34,988 nt of DNA from RGIG9041 sp045612565 (GCA_045612565.1 JAZKZG010000007.1:1-34988); one strand, 5' to 3'; shown: positions 16,794-24,341, counted from the stretch's first letter. Numbers and translations are program-made. Notes: generated by a model from the sequence alone, not told the origin.

Positions 16794-17151
16794 TATTGCA
16801 GTACAAACGCTGTATAAAAAGAAAGCACACGATATCCAGATACTAAAAGTAGATGACGTTACAATTATGGCAGACTATTTTATTATCTGCACAGGTATGT
16901 CTAATACTCAAATAAAGGCACTTGCAAATGAGGTTGAGTACGAACTTACAAAGGTTGGCGTAGAACCACTTCATACTGAAGGCTACGGTTCAAACGAGTG
17001 GGTACTTCTTGACTACGGTTCAATAATCGTTCACGTGTTCTATAAGAGTGCGCGTGACTATTACAAACTTGAGCGACTTTGGGCAGATGGCACCGAACTG
17101 CCGCTTAGTGATTTTATTAAGGCAGAGGAGATTGAAAAAGATGAGATATGA
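16771..17151 (+). CDS. rsfS: Ribosome silencing factor RsfS
   Basis: RsfS (DUF143/Iojap family) binds L14 on the large subunit and blocks subunit joining in starvation. The 126-residue protein shows the family core: ADYFIICTGMSNTQIKALANEV, EPLHTEGYGSNEWVLLDYGSIIVHVFYKSARDYYKLERLWADG. AGAGAGGAAA lies upstream of ATG 16771. The position after yqeK and before leuS repeats a widespread Firmicute order (nadD-yqeK-rsfS). The last 11 bases overlap leuS. Confidence 0.95.
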   Translation: METAQMLDIAVQTLYKKKAHDIQILKVDDVTIMADYFIICTGMSNTQIKALANEVEYELTKVGVEPLHTEGYGSNEWVLLDYGSIIVHVFYKSARDYYKLERLWADGTELPLSDFIKAEEIEKDEI

Positions 17152-19546
17152 TTATAAAGCAATAGAAAAAAAGTGGCAGGGCTACTGGGACGCAAATGAA
17201 TCGTTCAAAGTAACTCTCGATAAATCAAAACCCAAGTTTTATGCCCTCGTTGAGTTCCCCTATCCGTCAGGTCAGGGTCTCCACGTAGGTCATCCCCGTT
17301 CATACACCGCTCTTGATGTGGTTGCACGTAAAAAGCGTATGCAGGGCTTTAACGTTCTTTATCCGATGGGTTGGGACGCATTCGGTCTTCCTACCGAAAA
17401 CTTTGCTATAAAAAATAAAATCCATCCGCGCATCGTTACCGAAAACAACGTTGCACGTTTCAAATCACAGCTCAAATCACTCGGCCTTTCATTCGACTGG
17501 TCGCGTGAGATAAACACAACTGACCCCGAGTATTATAAGTGGACACAGTGGATTTTCTTACAACTCTTCAAAATAGGTCTTGCTTATAAAAAAGAGATGA
17601 ACGTTAACTGGTGTACCGGTTGTAAAGTTGTTCTTGCAAACGAAGAGGTTGTAAACGGCGTTTGTGAGCGTTGCGGATCTGACGTTGTACATAAAGTAAA
17701 AAGCCAGTGGATGCTTAAAATCACCGAGTATGCTGAGCGTCTTATTAACGACCTTGATGACCTTGATTTTATCGAACGCGTAAAAATTCAGCAGAAAAAC
17801 TGGATCGGTAAATCGGTCGGCGCATCAGTTCGCTTCGGTACAACAGCAGGTACAGAACTTGAAGTATTTACTACCCGCCCCGATACACTCTTCGGTGCTA
17901 CATATATGGTTATTTCACCTGAGCACCCGATGATAGAGCAGTATGCTGACAAAATCGAAAATATCGACGATGTACGCGCATACCAAAAGACTGCCGCTGC
18001 AAAATCAGACTTTGAGCGTACAGAACTTGCAAAAGAAAAAACAGGCGTACGCCTTGTGGGTATCGACGGCATCAATCCTGTAAACGATACACAAATTCCG
18101 ATATTTATTTCGGACTATGTTCTTATGTCATACGGTACAGGCGCAATTATGGCTGTTCCTGCACACGATACACGCGACTGGGAGTTTGCAAAGGTATTTG
18201 ATCTTCCTATTATCGAGGTTGTTGCAGGTGGTGACGTACAGAACGAAGCATACACCGACGTTGAAGACGGCACAATGGTAAATTCAGGCTTCCTTAACGG
18301 TCTTTCTGTTGCTGATGCCAAAAAGAAAATCACCGAGTTCTTAACCGAAAAAGGTTGCGGTGAGCAAAAAACAAACTACAAACTTCGCGACTGGGTATTC
18401 TCGCGTCAGCGTTACTGGGGTGAACCTATTCCGATTGTTTGCTGTGATAAGTGCGGTTACGTTGCCGTTCCCGAAAATGAACTTCCGCTTATGCTTCCCG
18501 ACGTTGACAGCTACGAACCCACCGACAACGGAGAAAGCCCCCTTGCAAATATGGACAGTTTTGTTAACACAACATGTCCCAACTGTGGCGGACCCGCAAA
18601 GCGCGAAACAGATACAATGCCACAGTGGGCAGGTTCATCTTGGTACTTCTTACGTTATATGGACCCCGACAACAAAGACGCTCTTGCATCAAAAGAAGCA
18701 CTCGAATACTGGGGACCTGTTGACTGGTACAACGGCGGTATGGAGCATACAACACTCCACCTTCTCTACTCACGTTTCTGGCATAAGTTCCTTTACGATA
18801 TCGGCGTTGTTCCCACCTGTGAGCCGTATGCAAAGCGCACTTCGCACGGTATGATTCTCGGTGAGAACGGTGAAAAGATGTCAAAATCACGCGGTAATGT
18901 AGTTAACCCCGATGATATCGTTGAAAACTACGGTGCAGACACAATGCGTCTTTACGAGATGTTTATCGGCGACTTCGAAAAGAGCGCACCGTGGAACACA
19001 GCAAGTATCAAGGGCTGTAAGCGTTTCCTCGAGCGTACAATGTCACTTATGGATATGATTGGTGATGGCAAAGGCATTTCAAAAGAACTCGAAAGACCTT
19101 TCCACGTAACCATTAAAAAGGTAACAAGCGATATCGACTCGCTTAAGTTCAATACCGCTCTTGCAGCACTGATGTCACTTATCAACGATATTTATGATAA
19201 AGGCACAATCACCCGTGAAGAACTCAAAATCTTTATCACAATGCTCTGCCCCTTTGCACCGCATCTTTGTGAAGAAATGTGGAGTCTTGCAGGTTTTGAT
19301 GGTGATATGACCTACGCTCCGTGGCCCGAGTATGATGAGGCAAAGACTGTTCTTTCAGAGGTTGAAATTGCAGTTCAGATTATGGGTAAGGTTCGCGGCA
19401 AAATCACAGTACCCGCTGATGCAGACGAGACCGCTGTTATGGATATTGCAAAGGCAGACGAGCGCCTTGCTTCAATGCTCGAAGGTAAACAAATTATTAA
19501 AACAATCTACGTAAAAGGAAAACTTCTCAACATCGTAGCAAAATAA
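17141..19546 (+). CDS. leuS: Leucyl-tRNA synthetase
   Basis: This class I synthetase charges tRNA-Leu. The predicted 801 residues begin MRYDYKAIEKKWQGYW at ATG 17141, preceded by GAGGAG; a frame extension upstream to 17048 lies inside rsfS and lacks family similarity. Features are the HIGH motif as HVGH (about residues 47-50), a Cys cluster CTGCKVVLANEEVV...CERCG that looks like a zinc knuckle, the editing (CP1) domain with TTRPDTLFGATYMVI and GTGAIMAVPAHDTRDWEFA, a second cysteine pair set (CDKCG, CPNCG), and KMSKSRGNVV near residue 579. The C-terminal domain ends IKTIYVKGKLLNIV. There is no T-box leader because the gene sits inside an operon, overlapping rsfS by 11 bases. A terminator follows. 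Confidence 0.98.
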   Translation: MRYDYKAIEKKWQGYWDANESFKVTLDKSKPKFYALVEFPYPSGQGLHVGHPRSYTALDVVARKKRMQGFNVLYPMGWDAFGLPTENFAIKNKIHPRIVTENNVARFKSQLKSLGLSFDWSREINTTDPEYYKWTQWIFLQLFKIGLAYKKEMNVNWCTGCKVVLANEEVVNGVCERCGSDVVHKVKSQWMLKITEYAERLINDLDDLDFIERVKIQQKNWIGKSVGASVRFGTTAGTELEVFTTRPDTLFGATYMVISPEHPMIEQYADKIENIDDVRAYQKTAAAKSDFERTELAKEKTGVRLVGIDGINPVNDTQIPIFISDYVLMSYGTGAIMAVPAHDTRDWEFAKVFDLPIIEVVAGGDVQNEAYTDVEDGTMVNSGFLNGLSVADAKKKITEFLTEKGCGEQKTNYKLRDWVFSRQRYWGEPIPIVCCDKCGYVAVPENELPLMLPDVDSYEPTDNGESPLANMDSFVNTTCPNCGGPAKRETDTMPQWAGSSWYFLRYMDPDNKDALASKEALEYWGPVDWYNGGMEHTTLHLLYSRFWHKFLYDIGVVPTCEPYAKRTSHGMILGENGEKMSKSRGNVVNPDDIVENYGADTMRLYEMFIGDFEKSAPWNTASIKGCKRFLERTMSLMDMIGDGKGISKELERPFHVTIKKVTSDIDSLKFNTALAALMSLINDIYDKGTITREELKIFITMLCPFAPHLCEEMWSLAGFDGDMTYAPWPEYDEAKTVLSEVEIAVQIMGKVRGKITVPADADETAVMDIAKADERLASMLEGKQIIKTIYVKGKLLNIVAK

Positions 19547-19552
19547 AAATTT

Positions 19553-19583
19553 AAAACGCTTAACCATCGGTTAAGCGTTTTTT
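19553..19583. terminator. Bidirectional terminator between convergent leuS and the HAD gene
   Basis: AAAACGCTTAACC pairs perfectly with GGTTAAGCGTTTT around ATC, with T runs in both directions. The stop codon of the minus-strand HAD gene (19571-19573) lies inside the right arm, so the last codons of that gene and the terminator share bases. Confidence 0.92.
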
Positions 19584-20323
19584 AACTTTTCTTCTATTTT
19601 ATATATAAGGTCGGCAATTGCACCTTGTTCAAAATGGCATACAGTCATATCAGCAAGTGCCTTTATCTCGGGTATGGCGTTTCCGACCGCAACACCTATG
19701 TCGGCGCCTTTTATCAGCGTGATGTCGTTGTTGTTATCTCCAATGCCATACGCAATTTTTGCTCCCGTCACTTTTTTAATAAACTGTATTCCGTGGCCCT
19801 TTGTTGCGTTTATGTCAGTAAATTCCACGCCTTTGCTCCACGAACTGCTGATAAACAGGCTCGAAAGCTTTTGCATTGCATCAGCCATAAATCCTTTGGC
19901 ATATTGTTCATCTTTAAAATTCCACACAAACTTTAGCGGTACAAGGTCGTATATTTCTTCCGTCATCTGCTCAACACGGACAAATTCCATTCCCGTTGTC
20001 GGCAAATAAAATGACGAAACATACGGTATCCATTGTTTTAACGGCTCAATGATATCTTTTGCTTTGCAGGGTAGACGTTTTTCAAAAAGGATCTCTTTTT
20101 TACAAAAATCAAAAACAAGTGCGCCGTTACAAAGACAAGCAGGTGCGTTTACAAAATTCTGTAAACCAAACTCGTATGCATTAAGTTCGCTGCGTCCTGT
20201 ACAAAATGTAAACAGACCGCCGTTTTGCTTAAAATACTTGAGTGCATCAGCGTTTCGGCTACTGTCCAAATCAAAGGTGCCGTCAAGGTCGGAACAAATC
20301 AAAATTCCGTCAAAAATACCCAA
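19571..20323 (-). CDS. Cof-type HAD-superfamily hydrolase
   Basis: This predicted phosphatase acts on small phosphorylated metabolites; the substrate is not readable. The 250-residue product has the HAD nucleophile motif CSDLDGTFD (residues 11-19; DxDG), motif II FCTGRS, Lys in NATKGHGIQFI, and motif IV GIGDNNNDITLIKGADIGVAVGNAIPE, with a C2-type cap typical of the Cof group. The start is TTG 20323: GGGGGT lies 7-8 bases upstream, and the only nearby ATG (20330) is out of frame. Own promoter; the stop is embedded in the terminator shared with leuS. Confidence 0.88.
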   Translation of the reverse strand: MGIFDGILICSDLDGTFDLDSSRNADALKYFKQNGGLFTFCTGRSELNAYEFGLQNFVNAPACLCNGALVFDFCKKEILFEKRLPCKAKDIIEPLKQWIPYVSSFYLPTTGMEFVRVEQMTEEIYDLVPLKFVWNFKDEQYAKGFMADAMQKLSSLFISSSWSKGVEFTDINATKGHGIQFIKKVTGAKIAYGIGDNNNDITLIKGADIGVAVGNAIPEIKALADMTVCHFEQGAIADLIYKIEEKLKNA

Positions 20324-20354
20324 GTGTCATACCCCCAAAATTAAATATCAAATC

Positions 20355-20383
20355 ATTATATATCAATACATACAGTATTGCAA
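20355..20383 (-). promoter_or_regulatory. Promoter of the HAD hydrolase
   Basis: On the minus strand TTGCAA (20378-20383) and TATAAT (20355-20360) are 17 bp apart, with the predicted start near 20348, about 25 bases before the TTG start codon. Confidence 0.75.
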
Positions 20384-20402
20384 GTATTTTTTAAAATTGT
20401 TA

Positions 20403-20431
20403 TTGATTTTTTTAAAAAAATATTTTATAAT
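20403..20431 (+). promoter_or_regulatory. Promoter of the CarD-family gene
   Basis: TTGATT (20403-20408), 17 bp, TATAAT (20426-20431). The predicted start near 20438 gives a leader of about 85 bases, unusually long for this window. Confidence 0.72.
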
Positions 20432-20437
20432 TTATGT

Positions 20438-20501
20438 AAAGAACTTGGCAAAAACAAAGGTTTTACAGTGTATTTTCGGTTCTTTTGGCGCATTGTAAAA
20501 C
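20438..20501 (+). other. Leader of the CarD gene with two interleaved inverted repeats
   Basis: AAAGAAC (20438-20444) can pair with GTTCTTT (20479-20485), and GTTTTACA (20460-20467) with TGTAAAAC (20494-20501). The order of the arms is a-b-a'-b', the layout of a pseudoknot or of two competing helices. The helices are short and AT-rich, so chance is possible. Confidence 0.35.
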
Positions 20502-20523
20502 ATTTAAGAAAGTGAGAGAAAAA

Positions 20524-20997
20524 GTGTTCAGCATCGGTCAAAACATCGTCTATCCCATGCACGGTGCAGGTGTTGTAGAGGCCATCGAGTCAAAGGAAAT
20601 CGGCGGAAATAACCACGATTATTATAAGGTCCGCATTTTTAACGGTAACATTAGCCTTCTTGTGCCCGTTGATAACGCGAACGGTGTTAAAATGCGTGAG
20701 ATTATTGCGCTCGATATCGCAAAGGATATCGTCACTTGTATCGATAAGTACAAAAACGAGTGTGACATTCCGTGGAACAAGCGCTATAAGTTTAACGTTG
20801 ACCGCTTAAAAACGGGTGATATCGCACAGGTTGCAGGTGTTTTTATCGACCTTATTGTGCGCGAAAAAACGCACGGTCTTTCAACAAGCGACCGCAAGAT
20901 GTTTGTACTCACAAAAAACATTCTTTGTTCGGAACTGTCTATTGCCCTTGGTATGCCCTCTGACGAGGTGTTTGACACACTTTTACAAAAAATATAA
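20524..20997 (+). CDS. CarD/CdnL-TRCF-family transcription regulator
   Basis: CarD-type proteins bind the RNA polymerase beta subunit through an N-terminal Tudor-like domain and stabilise open promoter complexes. Starting at GTG 20524 the 157-residue product begins FSIGQNIVYPMHGAGVVEAIESKEIGG, the textbook CarD start; DYYKVRIFNGNISLLVPVDNANGVKMRE completes the beta-rich RNA polymerase-interacting domain. A helical C-terminal domain follows (RYKFNVDRLKTGDIAQVAGVFIDLIVREKTHGLSTSDRKMF), which binds DNA in the family. The product then ends LSIALGMPSDEVFDTLL. A longer frame from TTG 20485 adds 13 residues with no family match. The ribosome binding site is weak (GAGAGA). CarD is often next to ispD in Firmicutes, as here. 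Confidence 0.9.
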   Translation: MFSIGQNIVYPMHGAGVVEAIESKEIGGNNHDYYKVRIFNGNISLLVPVDNANGVKMREIIALDIAKDIVTCIDKYKNECDIPWNKRYKFNVDRLKTGDIAQVAGVFIDLIVREKTHGLSTSDRKMFVLTKNILCSELSIALGMPSDEVFDTLLQKI

Positions 20998-21022
20998 GCC
21001 GTGTAATAAATACGGCTTTTTT
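20996..21022 (+). terminator. Small terminator or attenuator between the CarD gene and ispDF
   Basis: AAGCCGT pairs with ACGGCTT around a 9-nt loop and is followed by TTTTA. The stem is only 7 bp, so some read-through into ispDF is likely; no clear separate promoter for ispDF was found. Confidence 0.6.
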
Positions 21023-21036
21023 ATTTGGTGGAGATT

Positions 21037-22185
21037 ATGAAAAAATCAGTTTGTGCGGTGGTCGTGTGCGCGGGTAGTTCTACGCGTATGGGCACCGATA
21101 AAATCTTTTTAAATATAGCAAAAAAGCCTGTTATCGCGCACACGCTTTTGGCTTTTGAGAGTGCGCAGACAATCGACAGTATTATTGTGGTAACCAAACC
21201 CGAAAATTTTGACAAAATTGAAAAAATAGTAAAAGAATATAATATTACAAAACTGTGTGCTGTGCGTGAGGGCGGAAAGACCCGTGCAGAAAGCGTGTAT
21301 TCGGGCGTTAATGTTGTAAATGAAGACTTTGTTGCTGTAACCGACGGTGCGCGTCCTTGCGTTACTCCCAAACTTATTGACGCGGTATGCGAGGCTGCTT
21401 TTGAATACGGTGCCGCTGCCCCCGGTATTAAAATGGCAGATACAGTCAAAAAGGTGGATGATACCGGCATTATCGAAAAAACTGTCGACAGACGCGACCT
21501 TGTGCGTATCCAGACACCGCAGGTGTTCGAAACAAACATCTACCGCGAACTTCTGGAAAAAGCAATGCACATTGAAGGTGAGTTTACCGACGACTGCTCG
21601 ATTTATGAGTTTTTTGGCAAAAAAGTTTTTGTAACAGACGGTTCGGCGTTTAATTTAAAACTGACAACGCCCGAAGATATTATGGTTTGCGAAAGGTATC
21701 TTAACACTATGAATGTAAGAATAGGTCACGGCTATGACGTACACAGATTTAAAGAGGGAAGAGAACTTTGGCTGTGCGGAGAAAAGATAGATTATGAGTT
21801 TGGACTGGACGGTCACTCGGATGCGGATGTTGCTCTCCACGCACTAACAGATGCAATCCTTGGTGCTGCCGCTCTTGGCGATATCGGTACACATTTTCCC
21901 GATACTGATGACGAGTTCAAGGGCATTTCGAGCATAATTTTGCTAAAACGCGCATATGATGCTGTGCGGGAATATGCGACTTTTGGACAGTGTGATGTGA
22001 CAATTGTTGCGCAAAAACCAAAGTTATTGCCATTTATCCCCAAAATGCGCGAAAATATTGCAAAAGCACTCGATACCGATGTTTCAAACGTTAATGTAAA
22101 GGCGACCACCGAAGAAAAACTCGGTTTTACAGGCAGACTCGAGGGCATTTCTGCCCACGCCGTCTGCACATTATATAAAAAGTAA
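21037..22185 (+). CDS. ispDF: IspDF, bifunctional MEP-pathway enzyme
   Basis: Two steps of the methylerythritol phosphate isoprenoid route lie in one 382-residue protein. Residues 1 to about 222 are IspD (CDP-ME synthesis): CAVVVCAGSSTRMGTDK is the CTP loop, then EGGKTRAESVYSGV, VTDGARPCVTP, RIQTPQVFETN and DDCSIYE. From Met225 (MNVRIGHGYDVHRF) it is IspF (MEcPP synthase): metal ligands Asp and His of GYDVH, LDGHSDADVALHALTDAILGAAALGDIGTHFPDTD, and ATTEEKLGFTGRLEGISAHAV. The IspE step between them is not in the window. The ATG at 21037 is preceded by GGTGGAG; in-frame TTG 21025 and GTG 21028 upstream overlap that site and are unlikely. The stop is inside the following terminator. Confidence 0.96.
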   Translation: MKKSVCAVVVCAGSSTRMGTDKIFLNIAKKPVIAHTLLAFESAQTIDSIIVVTKPENFDKIEKIVKEYNITKLCAVREGGKTRAESVYSGVNVVNEDFVAVTDGARPCVTPKLIDAVCEAAFEYGAAAPGIKMADTVKKVDDTGIIEKTVDRRDLVRIQTPQVFETNIYRELLEKAMHIEGEFTDDCSIYEFFGKKVFVTDGSAFNLKLTTPEDIMVCERYLNTMNVRIGHGYDVHRFKEGRELWLCGEKIDYEFGLDGHSDADVALHALTDAILGAAALGDIGTHFPDTDDEFKGISSIILLKRAYDAVREYATFGQCDVTIVAQKPKLLPFIPKMRENIAKALDTDVSNVNVKATTEEKLGFTGRLEGISAHAVCTLYKK

Positions 22186-22214
22186 GGGACGGATTTATCC
22201 GTCCCTTACTTTTT
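22177..22214. terminator. Bidirectional terminator between convergent ispDF and the HTH gene
   Basis: A perfect 17-bp stem (arms 22177-22193 and 22198-22214) closes on TTTA, with AAAAA/TTTTT at the base on both strands. It contains the ispDF stop codon in the left arm and reaches the HTH gene stop codon on the right. Confidence 0.93.
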
Positions 22215-22413
22215 ATTCTGTCATTTTAAATAAATCGTTTGGTGTACAATCAAACAACAAACACAGTGTTTCGATATTTTCGTACCTTATTGATTTTGTT
22301 TCATTGTTAATCATTTTATTAAAATTCTGATAGCTCATTCCAAGTTGCTTGTACAACCAATATTTTGTTTTGTTATTTTTTTCAAGTAAACTCAAAACAT
22401 CTAATTTAATCAT
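22213..22413 (-). CDS. Small Cro/C1-type helix-turn-helix regulator (YozG-like)
   Basis: The 66-residue protein is a single XRE-type DNA-binding domain with nothing else: LLEKNNKTKYWLYKQLGMSYQNFNKMINNETKSIRYENIETLCLLFDCTPNDLF, where KYWLYKQLGMSYQNFNKMI is the helix-turn-helix and the LCLLFDCTPNDLF end is typical of small clostridial repressors. ATG 22413 has GAGGAG 8 bases upstream; 15 further in-frame residues upstream (to 22458) have no ribosome binding site and are odd in composition. The gene is divergent from the cysteine-rich gene, and the shared gap holds inverted copies of one 14-bp sequence, so autoregulation and control of the neighbour are likely (inference). Confidence 0.87.
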   Translation of the reverse strand: MIKLDVLSLLEKNNKTKYWLYKQLGMSYQNFNKMINNETKSIRYENIETLCLLFDCTPNDLFKMTE

Positions 22414-22437
22414 AAGATATCTCCTCATACTATATTT

Positions 22438-22491
22438 TATAATGAGATAATATCTCAAAATTATTCTTTACATATAGATTATCTCATTATA
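22438..22491. promoter_or_regulatory. Paired operator-like inverted repeats between HTH and Cys-rich genes
   Basis: TATAATGAGATAAT occurs at 22438-22451 and its exact reverse complement at 22478-22491, 26 bases apart. The first copy also forms a palindrome, TGAGAT-AAT-ATCTCA (22443-22457). The second copy lies in the spacer of the rightward promoter. The first covers the leftward promoter region, where TTGAGA (22453-22458) and TATAGT (22429-22434) form a weaker, 18-bp-spaced candidate whose predicted start would fall on the ribosome binding site. Confidence 0.7.
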
Positions 22492-22495
22492 TAAT
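22467..22495 (+). promoter_or_regulatory. Promoter of the cysteine-rich small protein gene
   Basis: TTTACA (22467-22472), 17 bp, TATAAT (22490-22495). The predicted start near 22502 leaves about 25 bases of leader containing GAGGGAG. A 14-bp operator-like repeat fills most of the spacer. Confidence 0.8.
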
Positions 22496-22527
22496 GAAAA
22501 CATTACATAGTTTGAGGGAGATTAAAA

Positions 22528-22713
22528 ATGATTGTTGATGTAACAGGAGTTATTCTGACACCGGGAAACGACGGCAAAGACTGTCTTGGAAATTGGGAGC
22601 ATGAGGAGTTTTGCTGTGAGGAGTGTGATTATGCGATGTGCTGTTTTCAAAACGATGGTGATTATATGTGTAAAGATTGTGATGATAAAAATTGCCCTCG
22701 CTATACCAAATAA
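22528..22713 (+). CDS. Cysteine-rich acidic small protein, function unknown
   Basis: I do not recognise a named family with certainty. The 61 residues contain nine cysteines (19, 29, 30, 33, 38, 39, 48, 51, 56) in the pattern C-x9-CC-x2-C-x4-CC-x8-C-x2-C-x4-C, plus His25, and many Asp/Glu. Such spacing suggests a zinc- or other metal-binding knuckle or a redox-active peptide. There is no signal peptide or membrane segment, so it is probably cytosolic. That it is a real gene is supported by a GAGGGAG ribosome binding site 7 bases from ATG, a consensus-like promoter, a strong terminator directly at the stop, and its divergent HTH partner. The N-terminus (MIVDVTGVILTPGNDGKDCLGN) may be a small beta unit. 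Confidence 0.8.
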   Translation: MIVDVTGVILTPGNDGKDCLGNWEHEEFCCEECDYAMCCFQNDGDYMCKDCDDKNCPRYTK

Positions 22714-22743
22714 AAACGCTTACAATTTTTGTAAGCGTTTTTT
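22713..22743 (+). terminator. Terminator of the cysteine-rich gene
   Basis: AAAACGCTTAC pairs perfectly with GTAAGCGTTTT around AATTTTT, followed by TT; it begins at the last base of the stop codon. Confidence 0.9.
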
Positions 22744-22775
22744 GCCGGTTTTGATTTTAAAAATGTTTTTAAATA

Positions 22776-22804
22776 TTGATTTGTTATGTTATATATGTTA
22801 AAAT
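22776..22804 (+). promoter_or_regulatory. Promoter of the DUF1846 gene
   Basis: TTGATT (22776-22781), 17 bp, TAAAAT (22799-22804) with TG one base before the -10 (extended -10). The predicted start is near 22811. Confidence 0.7.
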
Positions 22805-22838
22805 CTTAAGGTATACTAATTTAAGGGGACAAGTTTAA

Positions 22839-24338
22839 GTGATAAAAAAAGGTTTTGACAACGAATTATATATGCAAAAACAGCGCGAGAATATTCTGGA
22901 GCGTATTGCCCGTTTTGACGGCAAACTCTATCTTGAATTCGGCGGCAAACTTTTTGACGATTTTCACGCGGCGCGTGTTTTACCCGGCTTTGTTCCCGAT
23001 GCAAAAATACGTATGCTTCAAACAATGCGCGAAAAGGTTGAAATTATCTTTTGTATCAGCGCAGAAAATATCGAAAAAAGCAAAATCCGTGCAGACCTGG
23101 GCATAAGTTATGACCTTGACCTTCTTCGTCAACTTGACCTTGTGCGCGGTATGAATATTGATGTTAACAGCATCGTTATCACAAAGTATACTGGTCAGGA
23201 CGCAACAGACCGCTTTATACGGATGCTGGAGGCACGTGGAATCAAGTATTATATACACAAACTTATTCCGGGTTATCCGCACGATCTCGACTATATTGCA
23301 AGTGACGATGGATTTGGTTCAAATCCGTATATAGAAACAACCAAACCGCTCGTTGTTGTAACCGCTCCCGGTCCCGGTTCGGGCAAACTTGCAACATGTC
23401 TTTCACAGGTTTATCACGAGCATAAGCGCGGTGTAAAGGCGGGTTACGGTAAGTATGAGACTTTCCCTGTGTGGAATCTGCCACTCAAACACCCCGTAAA
23501 CCTCGCATACGAGGCGGCAACCGCCGACCTTCAGGATGTTAATATGATAGACCCTTTCCATCTCGAAAACTACGGTACCACTACCGTTAACTATAACCGC
23601 GATGTCGAGGCGTTTCCGATTGTTAACCGAATTCTTACAAAAATCACAGGCGACAGCAAGTTTTATTGTTCACCTACCGATATGGGTGTTAATATGGTGG
23701 GCTATGCTATCTTTGATGATGATGTCTGCCGCGAGGCAAGTAAGCAAGAAATTCTTCGCCGTTATTTTGTTGGTATCTGCGATTTAAAGCAAGGTAAGGA
23801 ATCTCCCGAAACTATTGAAAAACTGCGTATGATAATGGAACAGGTGGGCGCAAAAGAAGAAGACAGACCGGTGGTGATCCCTGCTCGTCGCAAGTCTGCC
23901 GCCTGCGGTAACGTACCTGCTGCTGCAATTGAGATGCCTGACGGCAGAATTATAACAGGCAAGGCAACACAGCTTATGAGTGCGTGTTCTGGCGCTCTTT
24001 TAAACAGTATTAAGGTTATGGCAGATATCCCAAAATCAACTCTGCTTATGAGCCCAACGGTACTCGAGCCTTTGCTTTCGCTTAAAAATGAATTGCTTGG
24101 CGGTTCGAGTAACTCGGCGAGTGTACTCAAAGCCGATGACGTTTTATCAGCACTCTATATCTGTGCGGTTAATGACCCTGTTGCCAAAAAAGCGGTTGAG
24201 CAACTTCCGCGTCTTCGCGGCTGTGAACTTCACTGCACACACATGCTCAATTCCGGTGATGAATCGGTACTCAAAAAAATGCGACTCAATATCACAACAG
24301 ATGCACAATTTCCAAGCAAAAAAATGTTCAATATATAG
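22839..24338 (+). CDS. DUF1846 family protein
   Basis: The 499-residue protein belongs to the DUF1846 family, widespread in Firmicutes and structurally but not biochemically described. Recognisable family stretches include the N-terminus GFDNELYMQKQRENILERI, LYLEFGGKLFDDFHAARVLPGF, VVVTAPGPGSGKLATCLSQVYHE (a P-loop-like GPGSGK), PVWNLPLKHPVNLAYEAATADL, NYNRDVEAFP and CSPTDMGVNMVGYAI. No signal peptide or membrane helix is seen, so it is probably cytosolic. The start is GTG 22839 with AAGGGGA about 10 bases upstream. It has its own promoter and terminator, so it is monocistronic. The GPGSGK loop and the basic/aromatic patches hint at nucleotide binding, which is inference only. Confidence 0.9.
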   Translation: MIKKGFDNELYMQKQRENILERIARFDGKLYLEFGGKLFDDFHAARVLPGFVPDAKIRMLQTMREKVEIIFCISAENIEKSKIRADLGISYDLDLLRQLDLVRGMNIDVNSIVITKYTGQDATDRFIRMLEARGIKYYIHKLIPGYPHDLDYIASDDGFGSNPYIETTKPLVVVTAPGPGSGKLATCLSQVYHEHKRGVKAGYGKYETFPVWNLPLKHPVNLAYEAATADLQDVNMIDPFHLENYGTTTVNYNRDVEAFPIVNRILTKITGDSKFYCSPTDMGVNMVGYAIFDDDVCREASKQEILRRYFVGICDLKQGKESPETIEKLRMIMEQVGAKEEDRPVVIPARRKSAACGNVPAAAIEMPDGRIITGKATQLMSACSGALLNSIKVMADIPKSTLLMSPTVLEPLLSLKNELLGGSSNSASVLKADDVLSALYICAVNDPVAKKAVEQLPRLRGCELHCTHMLNSGDESVLKKMRLNITTDAQFPSKKMFNI

Positions 24339-24341
24339 TTT

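Noticed and set aside
17000..17141. T-box leader before leuS
   Set aside because: The region is rsfS coding sequence with no room for a T-box; leuS is operon-internal.
20049..20498. Plus-strand open frame of 149 codons opposite the HAD gene
   Set aside because: It is antisense to a gene with clear HAD motifs and runs through the promoter region.
21021..21570. Two minus-strand open frames (172 and 153 codons) opposite ispDF
   Set aside because: Composition and lack of motifs show they are shadows of the real gene's codon usage; no ribosome binding sites.
22213..22713. Toxin-antitoxin pair
   Set aside because: The genes are divergent rather than co-directional, and the Cys-rich product has no resemblance to a known toxin; a regulator with its target is the simpler reading.
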